DNA of 64,000 nucleotides from CALDSL01 sp039810245. Its GTDB lineage: Bacteria > Chloroflexota > Anaerolineae > Anaerolineales > Anaerolineaceae. The position numbers and the translations under genes were made by a program. The stretch is from assembly GCA_039810245.1 (NCBI GenBank), contig JBDHWQ010000006.1:108119-172118 (forward strand), given 5' to 3'. Of this stretch, positions 8,988 to 17,267 are shown in pieces. Each line of letters opens with the position of its first letter. Position 1 is the stretch's first letter. A model generated the notes under the pieces. It had not been told where the DNA came from. It searched no databases and was given only the letters and a program-made list of their open reading frames with translations.

Positions 8988-9278
8988 CTAGGACTTGCGG
9001 AAGGTGGTTTCGCCGTCCACTTCGAGGGAGTCGATGATCGACATGATCACCGCGTCTACAGGGGTATCTTTGGTGATGTTGGTCTGGCGCGCGGACGAGC
9101 CGGAGCAGGTGAGCACCAGGTCGCCCACGCCGGCATCCACCGTATCGACGGCGACGAAGGGCTTGCCAACCGGCGCGCCGCGCTCGTCGGTCTGGCGCAC
9201 CACCAGCAGCTTGCGCCCGACCAGTTTTTCATCCTTAATCGTGGAGACAGTGGTTCCAATCACCCGGGCGATCAACAT
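8988..9278 (-). CDS. BMC shell pentamer protein (EutN/CcmL family), first paralogue
   Basis: The 96-residue BMC-P protein begins MLIARVIGTTVSTIKDEKL, with core LLVVRQTDERG, the VDAGVGDLVLTCSGSSARQT loop and IIDSLEVDG near the end. I chose the ATG at 9278-9276, preceded by GGAGAAA, over a longer in-frame opening because every family member starts within one or two residues of this point. It follows deoC by 13 bases. Three different pentamers in one locus is common among BMC systems. Confidence 0.93.
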   Translation of the reverse strand: MLIARVIGTTVSTIKDEKLVGRKLLVVRQTDERGAPVGKPFVAVDTVDAGVGDLVLTCSGSSARQTNITKDTPVDAVIMSIIDSLEVDGETTFRKS

Positions 9279-9291
9279 GACGTTTCTCCGA

Positions 9292-10233
9292 TCAGTAGCT
9301 CTTGGCCGGTGAGGTGGCCGCGGCTGCAGGTGCGGGAGTGACAGGCTGTTCGGCGCTGGGCCCTTGAATAATCTTGACTCCGGCGCTGGCGCCGATGCGC
9401 GTGGCCCCGGCCCGCACCAGGCTTTCTGCGTCTTCATAGGTGCGCACGCCGCCCGATGCCTTGACGCCCATTTCCGGGCCAACCGCACGGCGCATCAGCT
9501 CGATATCGTGCACGGTGGCGCCGCCGCCGGCAAACCCGGTGGATGTTTTGACGAAATCGGCGCCGGCCTGTTTGGAGAGCAGGCAGGCGATGGTCTTTTC
9601 TTCATCGGTGAGCAGGATGGTCTCGATGATGACTTTGACGATGGCGCCGCGCGCGTGCGCCGCGGTAACCACCCCGCGGATGTCGCGCTCCACCATGTCG
9701 AGGTCACGGGCTTTCAGCGCACCGACGTTGACTACCATATCGATTTCCGACGCGCCGTGGTCGATGGCGCTCATGGTTTCGAAGACCTTGACATCGGTGG
9801 ACGTGGCGCCGAGGGGGAAGCCGATGACAGTGCATACCTTGACCGGCGAGCCTTTGAGCATCTGCGCGCACAGCTCTACCCAGCCGGGGTTGACGCACAC
9901 CGAGGCGAAGTTGTACTTGCGGGCTTCAAAACAAAGCTGCGCGATCTGGTCTGGGGTGGCATCCGGCTTGAGCAGGGTATGGTCGATGATGCCGGCCAGG
10001 TCCATGTTCTCGGGGATATTGCCCACGGTGGAGGTGATGCGCTGCGCGCCGGCGCTGATGACGCGCTCGGTGCGCTCCTGGCAGGTGCGCACGCAGGTGC
10101 CGTTGGCGCATTCTTCGGTGCAGTGGTCGCCATCGTGCAGCGCGGCGTCCTGTTCCTGCTCGCGCATCGCTACCAGCACCTCGCGGGTGATGATTTCTAC
10201 CAGTTGTTCAACGGTCTTGATATCAGCAGCCAT
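9292..10233 (-). CDS. deoC: Deoxyribose-phosphate aldolase with N-terminal encapsulation-like helix and Cys4 insert
   Basis: The 313-residue protein carries an N-terminal helix (VEQLVEIITREVLVAMRE, residues 8-25), then a cysteine cluster (Cys38, 42, 47, 51), then a complete DeoC barrel from about residue 70. Barrel motifs include IDHTLLKPDAT, VCTVIGFPLG and the Schiff-base lysine in FVKTSTGF. DeoC cleaves deoxyribose 5-phosphate to acetaldehyde and glyceraldehyde 3-phosphate. The family is usually 220-260 residues, so the extra N-terminus is a cargo-type extension. The ATG at 10233 has AGAGG upstream; a TTG 12 bases earlier is less likely. Aldehyde production inside a BMC shell fits the operon. 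Confidence 0.93.
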   Translation of the reverse strand: MAADIKTVEQLVEIITREVLVAMREQEQDAALHDGDHCTEECANGTCVRTCQERTERVISAGAQRITSTVGNIPENMDLAGIIDHTLLKPDATPDQIAQLCFEARKYNFASVCVNPGWVELCAQMLKGSPVKVCTVIGFPLGATSTDVKVFETMSAIDHGASEIDMVVNVGALKARDLDMVERDIRGVVTAAHARGAIVKVIIETILLTDEEKTIACLLSKQAGADFVKTSTGFAGGGATVHDIELMRRAVGPEMGVKASGGVRTYEDAESLVRAGATRIGASAGVKIIQGPSAEQPVTPAPAAAATSPAKSY

Positions 10234-10250
10234 AGTGCCTCTCAAAGATC

Positions 10251-10358
10251 AAAGAGAAATCACGAATACTATGAATGACACGAATTCCACGAATAAATCT
10301 TTTATATTTTCTTTGTTTTCTATTCGTGCCATTGGCGTTATTCGCTTCATTCGTGTTT
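10251..10358. repeat. AT-rich inverted array of 9-base CACGAAT-type repeats
   Basis: Between rpiB and deoC, copies related to CACGAATNN occur about every 9 bases at ~10259-10295. The reverse complement (ATTCGTGNN) occurs with similar spacing at ~10320-10357, flanking an AT-rich centre (CTTTTATATTTTCTTTG). The whole could fold as a long imperfect hairpin inside the operon transcript. It contrasts with the GC-rich surroundings. Confidence 0.6.
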
Positions 10359-10920
10359 AAGTTGTTTTCAGGTACTGCGCTTCGACGGCGAGGATTTTAT
10401 CGATGCGGCGCTGGTGGCGGCCGCCGGCGTAGTTCGTGCTGAGCCATACCTGCACGATCTGCTTTGCCAGGTTGGGGCCGATCAGCCCGGCGCCGAGGGT
10501 GAGCACGTTCGTGTCGTTGTGCTCGCGGCTGTTGACCGCCGTGGCGTAGTCGTAGGCCATGCCGGCGCGCACGCCGGGCACTTTATTGGCCACGATGCAG
10601 CTGCCGATGCCCGCGCCGTCGATCATGATGCCGCGCCAGGCTCGCCCGGTGGCCACCTGGCTGGCGACCTCGTGGGCAAAGTCAGGATAATCGACCGCAT
10701 CTTTGTTGTAGGTGCCCACGTCGAGCACCTCGTAGCCCAGCCCGGCGATATCGCCTTTGAGCATTTCCTTCATCTCAAACCCGCCGTGGTCTGCGCCGAT
10801 GGCTACCACCTGGCTCGCCGGCGCGCTGTGCGCCTGGGGGGCCGGCTGGGCGCTGATCATTACCTGCTGCACCACGCGCCGGATGATTTCCTGCAAGTCA
10901 TTTTCATTGATTTGGCTCAT
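10357..10920 (-). CDS. rpiB: RpiB/LacAB-family sugar-phosphate isomerase with encapsulation-like N-terminus
   Basis: The 187-residue protein starts at ATG 10920 (GGTGGAG upstream). Residues 7-21 (NDLQEIIRRVVQQVM) form an amphipathic helix typical of BMC cargo tags, followed by a Gln/Ala/Pro linker and an RpiB domain from residue ~38. Domain motifs are AIGADHGGFEMKE, VDYPDFAHEVA and HNDTNVLTLGAG. RpiB interconverts ribose 5-phosphate and ribulose 5-phosphate. The usual catalytic Cys of E. coli RpiB (CGTG) is Asp101 here (DGAG), with Cys108 nearby, so the exact substrate or chemistry may differ. It is the first gene of the leftward BMC operon. Confidence 0.9.
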   Translation of the reverse strand: MSQINENDLQEIIRRVVQQVMISAQPAPQAHSAPASQVVAIGADHGGFEMKEMLKGDIAGLGYEVLDVGTYNKDAVDYPDFAHEVASQVATGRAWRGIMIDGAGIGSCIVANKVPGVRAGMAYDYATAVNSREHNDTNVLTLGAGLIGPNLAKQIVQVWLSTNYAGGRHQRRIDKILAVEAQYLKTT

Positions 10921-11074
10921 GCGCTCCACCGGTTGAAGAAGGCTGTGCGAAGTGGTTATCACCACCTGTACGTGCATATGATAGCACAGCGGGGGAGAAT
11001 TGTCATGTGCTGGACAGGCAGCAGGGTGAACTCACCGGACGCGAGGCGTGGAGAGGCCATCAGTGAAAAAGAAC

Positions 11075-11102
11075 TTGTAACGGCGTTTAATATTCTTATA
11101 AT
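11075..11102 (+). promoter_or_regulatory. Promoter for the 174-residue membrane protein
   Basis: TTGTAA (11075-11080) and TATAAT (11097-11102) are 16 bases apart, about 50 bases before the start at 11153. The region also lies upstream of the divergent rpiB operon. Confidence 0.55.
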
Positions 11103-11152
11103 GATAGAAATTATCAGGTATAGATCAAGGTAGGAACCGAAAGAGGGGCGCA

Positions 11153-11677
11153 ATGGAAAAGACATTGGCGGATGAGCTGCGCGGGATCGACATGAAAGTT
11201 ATATGGGGAGTGGTGTTTGGGGTGGTGGCGCTGTTTGGGGGACAGACGATTGTGCAGATCCTGTCGGAATTCTTGTCCAATCAGGGCGGCCTGGGTGGTG
11301 AAGGCATCGGTTTTCTGTTCCTCAAGGCGGTGGAAACGTTCGCGCTGACCGCCGGGGTGGCCTGCATCGCGTACTTCCTGATGACCGGCCGGCATCGCAA
11401 TAAGAACTCGAATGAACTGATGCTGTGGGGCGCAGGCATCCTGATTGGAACTGCCCTGCTGGGCGCGCTGCTGGGCGTTGGACTGCTGCCGGACTTTTCC
11501 CGCGCGTCACAAGGCGGTGGTTACCCGCTGTTCCGGCTGCTCAGCGCGGTAATCTCTGCTTATGCCGCCACGCACAGCTTCGCGCAAATCATCAGCGCGC
11601 TGCTAATTGGCAGCGCGCTGGCATTGCAAATTGAACGCAGTCTGCACTCGCAGTTGGCAGACAAGGCGAACGCTTAA
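11153..11677 (+). CDS. Uncharacterised four- to five-pass membrane protein
   Basis: The 174-residue protein has a short charged N-terminus and hydrophobic segments at about residues 14-36, 54-79, 91-113, 123-143 and 145-158. GAGGGG lies upstream of the ATG. No family motif is recognised. A basic loop (TGRHRNKNSN) probably faces the cytoplasm. It is divergent from the microcompartment operon and convergent, with a 9-base gap, with the dehydrogenase gene. There is no evidence that it works with either. Confidence 0.8.
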   Translation: MEKTLADELRGIDMKVIWGVVFGVVALFGGQTIVQILSEFLSNQGGLGGEGIGFLFLKAVETFALTAGVACIAYFLMTGRHRNKNSNELMLWGAGILIGTALLGALLGVGLLPDFSRASQGGGYPLFRLLSAVISAYAATHSFAQIISALLIGSALALQIERSLHSQLADKANA

Positions 11678-11686
11678 GCCGCCGGA

Positions 11687-12667
11687 CTATTTTGTATACA
11701 CCTGCGGGTTGACGCAGCGCGGCAGGGGCTGGCCTTTGAGGCCGGCAATGAGGTTTTCGGCGGTGAGCACGGCCATCTCTTTGCGCGTACGGACGCTGCC
11801 GCTGGCGATGTGCGGAGCGATGATCAGGTTGGGCAGCTCGCGCAGCGGGCTGTCCATGGGCAGCGGCTCGGGGTCGGTCACGTCCAGCGCGGCGGCAAAG
11901 ATCTGGCCATCACGCAGGGCGGCGTAGAGCGCGTCCTGGTCGATGACCTGGCCACGCGCGGTGTTGACCAGCACGGCGTTGGGCTTCATCATACCCAGGG
12001 TGCGGGCGTTGATCATGCCGCGCGTTTCGGGCGTCAGCGGGGTGTGCAGGGAAATGAAGTCCGACTGGCGCAGCAGTTCTTCCAGGCTGTCCACCTGCCG
12101 GGCATTGCTGTATTGGTCGGGCTGGGCGGTCGGGTCGTAATAGATCACGCGCATGTCAAAGCCGGAGGCGCGTTTGGCCATCGCCTGGCCAATGCGCCCA
12201 AAGCCTACCAGGCCAAGGGTGGCGCCCACGAAATCGGAGCCGAGCAGGATAGATGGGCCCCAGGTCTTCCAAAGGCCTTCACGGGTGTGGCGGTCGGCTT
12301 CCACCACGCGGCGGCCGGCGCTCATCATCAGCGCGAAGGCAAAGTCGGCGGTGGCGTCGGTGAGGATGCCAGGGGTGTGGCCCACCGGGATACCGCGGCG
12401 GGTGGCCTCGGCCACGTCGATGTTATCGAAACCGACGGCGTACTGGCTGATGACTTTCAGCCCCGGGCCGGCGGCGTCCATCAGCGCCGCGTTCACCGGG
12501 TCGCTGAGCAGGGTGACCAATCCATCGACGCCGGCCGCGCGGCGCAGCAGCTCATCGCGGCCAGGGGGCAGGTCGCCCGGCCACACGTCGGCATCGCAAA
12601 AGTCCTGGATTATTTGCATCCCATCTTCGGGAAGGATGCGGGTGACAAATACACGCGGTTTGGGCAT
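11687..12667 (-). CDS. D-2-hydroxyacid dehydrogenase, glyoxylate/hydroxypyruvate reductase-like
   Basis: The 326-residue protein begins MPKPRVFVTR at ATG 12667, with AGGAGA 6 bases upstream. The catalytic core and Rossmann domain show LGLVGFGRIGQAMAKRA (NAD(P)H-binding GxGxxG), VNTARGQVIDQDAL, and the Arg/Glu/His set including DVTDPEPLP and the C-terminal APHIASG. The family reduces glyoxylate or hydroxypyruvate to glycolate or D-glycerate. It stands alone as a transcription unit; its own upstream region to 12700 contains a TAGAAT-like -10. Confidence 0.92.
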   Translation of the reverse strand: MPKPRVFVTRILPEDGMQIIQDFCDADVWPGDLPPGRDELLRRAAGVDGLVTLLSDPVNAALMDAAGPGLKVISQYAVGFDNIDVAEATRRGIPVGHTPGILTDATADFAFALMMSAGRRVVEADRHTREGLWKTWGPSILLGSDFVGATLGLVGFGRIGQAMAKRASGFDMRVIYYDPTAQPDQYSNARQVDSLEELLRQSDFISLHTPLTPETRGMINARTLGMMKPNAVLVNTARGQVIDQDALYAALRDGQIFAAALDVTDPEPLPMDSPLRELPNLIIAPHIASGSVRTRKEMAVLTAENLIAGLKGQPLPRCVNPQVYTK

Positions 12668-12802
12668 GGGGATCTCCTGTTGTGTTTCGTTGGCCTCTAT
12701 TCTACTCGAAGTTACACTTCTCCCAGCGGCCATCACGGCGTTGAAAGTGCGCTTCCTATTCCGTATCAAAAGCCGTTCCGGCCTGAATGGATAACTGAGC
12801 CA

Positions 12803-12831
12803 TTGCCGGTTCTGAAGATGGCGGTTACAAT
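12803..12831 (+). promoter_or_regulatory. Promoter for the thioredoxin-CcdA-like gene
   Basis: TTGCCG at 12803-12808 and TACAAT at 12826-12831, 17-base spacer, 27 bases before the start at 12859. Confidence 0.5.
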
Positions 12832-12858
12832 TCCGCTATTCTCAACCCGGATGATCCT

Positions 12859-14238
12859 ATGAAACGCACAATTCTTTCCCTGCTCCTGGTAATGCTGGCC
12901 CTGGCGCTGCTGGGCGTGGGCGCAGCCCACGCGCAAGAACCGGCGGACCCCAAACCGGTGACCATGTACCTGTTCTGGGGAGATGGCTGCCCGCACTGCG
13001 CGGCGATGAAACCGTACCTGCAAACCCTGCTCGAGAAGTATCCATCGCTCAAGATGGAGCAGTTCGAGGTGTGGTACAACGACGCCAATGCCAGCCTGCT
13101 GACCAAAACCGCCACCAAGTTCGGCTTTGAGGTTGGCGGCGTGCCCACGCTGTTCATCGGCCCGTACCATTTCACCGGCTACGGCGAGGAAATGCAGCCT
13201 GATATCGAAGGCGTGATCGAGGCCTGCCTGGAAACCGGCTGCCCCGATGCGCTAAACGACCCGATCACACCCCTGGAAGTGGGCCAGCCGCTGCCCAACG
13301 CCGCCGCGAGCGGCGGGGAAACCGCGGCCAAAGACCACCTGCTCAAAGTGCCGCTGCTGGGCACGGTGAACCTGGACCAGCAGTCGCTGCTGGTGAGTAC
13401 GCTGCTGATCTCGTTTGTCGACGGGGTCAACCCGTGCTCGGTGTGGGTACTCTCCATGCTGCTGGCGCTGACGGTGCACACCGGCTCGCGCCGCAAGGTG
13501 CTGATCATCGGCCTGATCTTCCTGACCGTCACCGCGGCGATTTACGCGCTGTTTATCGCCGGGCTGTTCAGCGTGCTCAAGGTGGTGTCGTTTATGGGCT
13601 GGATCCGCGTGGTGGTGGCGCTGGTGGCCGCTTTCTTCGCGCTGGTCAACATCAAAGATTACTTCTGGTATAAAGAAGGCCTGTCCTTCACCATCGACGA
13701 TAAGGAAAAGCCGGGCATCGCGGCCAAAATGCGCCGCGTGATCAACTCCAGCGAGAGCTTTCCGGCCATGGCCGCGGCCACCGTGCTGCTGGCGGCGGGC
13801 GTCTCGCTGGTGGAGTTCTCCTGCACGGCGGGTTTCCCGGTGCTGTGGACCAATATGCTGAGCGCGTCCAAAGTGACGATGGGAACGTTCCTGATCCTGC
13901 TGCTGGTGTACATGCTGATCTACCAGCTCGACGAGATGGTGCTGTTCGGCGCGGCGGTGGTCACGCTGCGCACCAGCCGGCTGGAAGAGAAACACGGCCG
14001 CATCCTCAAGCTGATCGGCGGGATGCTGCTGCTGACCCTGGCGCTGGTGATGGTGATCAACCCGGCGCTGATGAATAACCTGGGCAGCTCGCTGCTGATC
14101 TTTGGCGGCGCGTTTGCCGCCACCGCGCTGGTGCTGCTGCTGCACCGCACGGTGCTTCCCAAACTGGGCGTGCACATCGGCACCGAGTTCCAGCCCCAAA
14201 AATCGCGCCGCAAGACGCGCGCGCGCCGGGCTTCTTAA
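12859..14238 (+). CDS. Thioredoxin-fold plus CcdA/DsbD-like transmembrane thiol transporter
   Basis: The 459-residue protein has a signal peptide (MKRTILSLLLVMLALALLG..., cleavage near AHA-QE). A thioredoxin-like domain with active site GCPHC follows at residues ~44-48. From about residue 170 there is a DsbD-beta/CcdA-like domain of six or more membrane segments with the paired motifs VDGVNPCSVW and FSCTAGFP. The arrangement suggests electrons move across the membrane to an outward thioredoxin domain, for disulfide reduction or cytochrome maturation. Its C-terminal tail is very basic (KSRRKTRARRAS). It ends just before a strong bidirectional terminator. Confidence 0.88.
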   Translation: MKRTILSLLLVMLALALLGVGAAHAQEPADPKPVTMYLFWGDGCPHCAAMKPYLQTLLEKYPSLKMEQFEVWYNDANASLLTKTATKFGFEVGGVPTLFIGPYHFTGYGEEMQPDIEGVIEACLETGCPDALNDPITPLEVGQPLPNAAASGGETAAKDHLLKVPLLGTVNLDQQSLLVSTLLISFVDGVNPCSVWVLSMLLALTVHTGSRRKVLIIGLIFLTVTAAIYALFIAGLFSVLKVVSFMGWIRVVVALVAAFFALVNIKDYFWYKEGLSFTIDDKEKPGIAAKMRRVINSSESFPAMAAATVLLAAGVSLVEFSCTAGFPVLWTNMLSASKVTMGTFLILLLVYMLIYQLDEMVLFGAAVVTLRTSRLEEKHGRILKLIGGMLLLTLALVMVINPALMNNLGSSLLIFGGAFAATALVLLLHRTVLPKLGVHIGTEFQPQKSRRKTRARRAS

Positions 14239-14250
14239 GAGAGAAAATAC

Positions 14251-14290
14251 AAAAACGTGGGCGGCAGGTTTCCCTGCCGCCCACGTTTTT
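14251..14290. terminator. Bidirectional rho-independent terminator
   Basis: A perfect 18-bp stem (14251-14268 with 14273-14290) and loop TTTC, GC-rich core, A-run on one side and T-run on the other. It separates the convergent thioredoxin-CcdA and M20 peptidase genes. Confidence 0.9.
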
Positions 14291-14298
14291 ATTTCCCC

Positions 14299-15456
14299 TT
14301 AAGACAGCTTCCCAATCAGCTCCGTGTACACACCGCACGCCGCGAGGATCTGCGTCACGGGGCAGCGCTCGTTGCGCATGTGCGCCAGCTTATCGTCGCC
14401 GGGGCCAAAGCCGATGGTGGGCACGCCCAGGCGCACCACGGCCACGGCATTGGTGCTGAAATCCCAGAAGCGGTACTGCTCCGGCGCGCGGCCGAACACT
14501 TCGCCGTAGGCCGCGACGAGCGCCCGCGCCAGCGGGTGCGCCAGGTCGATCTGCCAGGCCGGGTGCAGCGGCTCGTACACCAGCGGCGCGCCGGTCCAGG
14601 TGGTCTCGTGCAGTGTGCCTAGCTCCCATGTGGCGCGCTTGCCGGCGATCAGCGCGTCCATCTCGGCGCGGACGGCGTCTTCGGTTTCGCCCAGCCCGAT
14701 GCGCCGGTCGAGGTAGGCTTCGCACTCGGCGGGGACGGCGTTGAGCGAGACGCCTATGCTGGCAATCTGCGACATCACCAGCGTGCCGTGCTGGTCGCCG
14801 GTTGCGGCAAGCGCCTGGTTTCGCTGCTCAACGCGCTGGATGATCTCGGCCATCTCGTAGATGGCGTTGATGCCTTTCTCGGGAGCCGAGCCGTGCGCCG
14901 CCACACCGTGAGTGCGGATGATCACCTGGGCCTTGCCCTTGTGGCCGGTGACGATGTGGTTATTCGATGGTTCGCAGATCACGGCGTAGTCCGGGCGCAG
15001 GTCGCGCTCGGCCAGCACGGCTTTCAGTCCTTCGCCGTCGCAGTATTCCTCATAGCCCGTGGCGGTGACGTATACGGTCTTGCCGTCCAGCAGCCCGCGC
15101 TCTTTGGCCAGCGCCGCGGCGTAGACTGACGCCGCCAGCCCGGATTTCATATCCACCGAGCCGCGCCCCCACAGGCAGCCATCCGCGATCTCGCCGCTGA
15201 ACGGCGGCAGGTCCCACTGCGGGGCGTCGTCCACGCGCACCGTGTCGGGGTGCGAATCGAACAGGATGGTGGTAGGGCCGCTGCCCACGCGCCCGATGAC
15301 ATTGCCCAGGCGGTCGATTTGCACTTCGTCGAAACCCAACGCCTGCATCCGCGCGGCGATGGCGCGCGCGATCTGCTCTTCTTCGCCCGAATAGCTCTGG
15401 ATGCGCACCAATTCTTGGGCAAACGCCAGCAGGTCGGGGTTGGTGGATGGTTGCAT
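14299..15456 (-). CDS. M20-family metallopeptidase/deacylase (DapE/ArgE/YgeY-like)
   Basis: The 385-residue protein has the M20 metal-ligand and catalytic motifs in order: LFDSHPDTV (His and Asp), GRGSVDMKSG (bridging Asp), TGYEEYCDG (general-base Glu pair), VICEPSNN and the C-terminal LAHMRNE histidine. The lid/dimerisation domain includes VAAHGSAPEKG. The family hydrolyses N-acyl amino acids or dipeptides with two zinc ions. The gene follows the broken amidase gene by about 20 bases, so the pair may form an amide-degrading operon. The exact substrate cannot be read from sequence. Confidence 0.9.
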   Translation of the reverse strand: MQPSTNPDLLAFAQELVRIQSYSGEEEQIARAIAARMQALGFDEVQIDRLGNVIGRVGSGPTTILFDSHPDTVRVDDAPQWDLPPFSGEIADGCLWGRGSVDMKSGLAASVYAAALAKERGLLDGKTVYVTATGYEEYCDGEGLKAVLAERDLRPDYAVICEPSNNHIVTGHKGKAQVIIRTHGVAAHGSAPEKGINAIYEMAEIIQRVEQRNQALAATGDQHGTLVMSQIASIGVSLNAVPAECEAYLDRRIGLGETEDAVRAEMDALIAGKRATWELGTLHETTWTGAPLVYEPLHPAWQIDLAHPLARALVAAYGEVFGRAPEQYRFWDFSTNAVAVVRLGVPTIGFGPGDDKLAHMRNERCPVTQILAACGVYTELIGKLS

Positions 15457-15476
15457 GGTATTTCCTCAGGTGATTT

Positions 15477-17137
15477 TCAGAACAGGCCGTAGTAGCGCGC
15501 GGGCAGCCGGCGCGGGACGATGCGCTCGGCGTTGTAAGCCAGCCGCAGCAGGATATGCTCTTCCCAATGGCGGCCAATCGCCTGCAAGCCCACCGGCAGG
15601 CCGCGGCTGTCGTACCCGGCGGGAAAGCTGATGGCCGGGTTGCCGGTGAAGTTGGATGGGAAAGCATAGCGCATGAGCTCGGTGTCGATGGATAGATCCG
15701 ACCAGCCGCCGCGCTCGCCGCCCGCGGGAATGGGCTGGGCGGTCACAGCCGTGGCGGGGGTGATGATCGCATCTACCTGCTGGAAGGCGGCGGCGAAGTG
15801 CGCCAGGGCGCGGGTGCGCATACGCTGCGCCCAAACATAGTCGCTGGCGCTGAATGCGCTGGCCAGCGCCAGGCTGATACGCGTTGAAGGCGCGTGCTGC
15901 CGGCGCCGGGTTGGGTAGCGGCTCATGGCGGCCAGCATCTCCGACAGGATGGTGATGACGTGGGCGATGCGAATTTCGTCCAGCTCCGGGATGCTTACCG
16001 TGCGCACCTCTGCGCCGGCGTGCTCAAACTCCTGCAGCAGTGCGCGGCAGGCAGCTACTACCTCGGGGCTGGCGTGCTCGAACCAGTCCGGGTAGATGCC
16101 CAGGCGCATGCCCGCCAGGTCGGGGCGGCTCCAGCCGGACAGCGTCACCGCGGGCTGGATGCGGGTGTTCGCGTCGCGCGGGTCGGGGCCGGCCACGGTG
16201 GCATAGATCAGCGCGGCGTCGGCGGCGCTGGCGGCCAGCGGCCCGAGGTGCGCCACGCTCCAGCACAGCGGCGCGGCGCCGGCCTCGCTCACGCGCCCAA
16301 AAGTGGGTTTCAGGCCAACCACACCGCACAGCGAAGCCGGGATGCGTATCGACCCGCCGCCATCCGCGCCAATGGCGGCAGCCACCAGCCCCGCGGCAAC
16401 CGCCACCGCCGAACCGCTGGAACTGCCGCCGGTATCGCAGTCGTCGTGATACGGGTTGCGCGCGCTGCCCCAGTGGGCATTGGAGCCATGGGATTAATGC
16501 CGATCTCGTGCATGTTGGTCTTGCCGGTCAGCAGCGCGCCTGCGGCACGAAGGCGGGCTGCTACGGTAGAATCGGCGTCCGCCGGGGCCGCGCCCAAAAA
16601 CGCGGTGCCGACCGTGGTGGGATAGGGCAGCATATCAATTTCGTCTTTGAGCGCCAGGGGAACGCCGTCCAGCATGCCGAGCGGCCGGCCCTCGGCGAAG
16701 CGCCGGGTGGCATCACGCGCCTGCTCCAGCACGTCTTCGGCGCGGCAGGCGATATAGGCGCGCAGTGGCGCGGGGCCCTGCTCGCTGCGATCCAGCGCGG
16801 CCAGGAAGCGTTCCGCCACATCCAGCGGGGTGAGAGCGCCATCACGATAGGCGCGGGCGTAATCACTGATGGCGCGCAGGGGAAAATCCGGCGCAGAGGA
16901 GCAGGGCGCAAACGCTTCCGGCGGGGCTGCCGCACCGGCCTGAGGTGAGACGAGCGGTGAGCCGGTGGGCGCGTCTTCTATGAGCGCATCGTGCAGCCGG
17001 TCGATGCCGCCGCTGTGGAGCATGTTCTGGATCAACGCGGAGCGCACGCCGCGCGTCTCTACGGCGGCGGTATAGGTTTTCAGGGCAGCGCCGGTCAGCC
17101 TGGGAAGCTGGAGCGAACGGAGGTTGTAGGTGGGCAT
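15477..17137 (-). pseudogene. Amidase-signature enzyme split by a single-base frameshift
   Basis: The start ATG at 17137 has GAGGA upstream. The first part encodes a long helical N-terminus and the amidase core with catalytic Lys (VPLALKDEID) up to GKTNMHEIGINPM. The next frame continues with SNAHWGSARNPYHDD, TGGSSSGSA (cis-Ser) and GGGSIRIPAS (nucleophile Ser). The frames join at 16486-16487, where one extra C on the + strand would restore ATG-GGC-TCC-AAT and a ~553-residue amidase. Downstream sequence shows no other decay. This is either a recent inactivation or a base-call/assembly error. Amidase-signature enzymes hydrolyse carboxamides; the substrate is unknown. Confidence 0.85.
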
Positions 17138-17267
17138 GGCCGTCCTCGTACAAGCTGGATATGGGGAATGGTTCCATTGTAGACCCGCGCAGCCGATTGT
17201 GCCAGCCGGTTGACCGGCGCAGGCTTTTCCATTATGCTTATGCCATCCCATCCCCTGGAGTGCCCCG

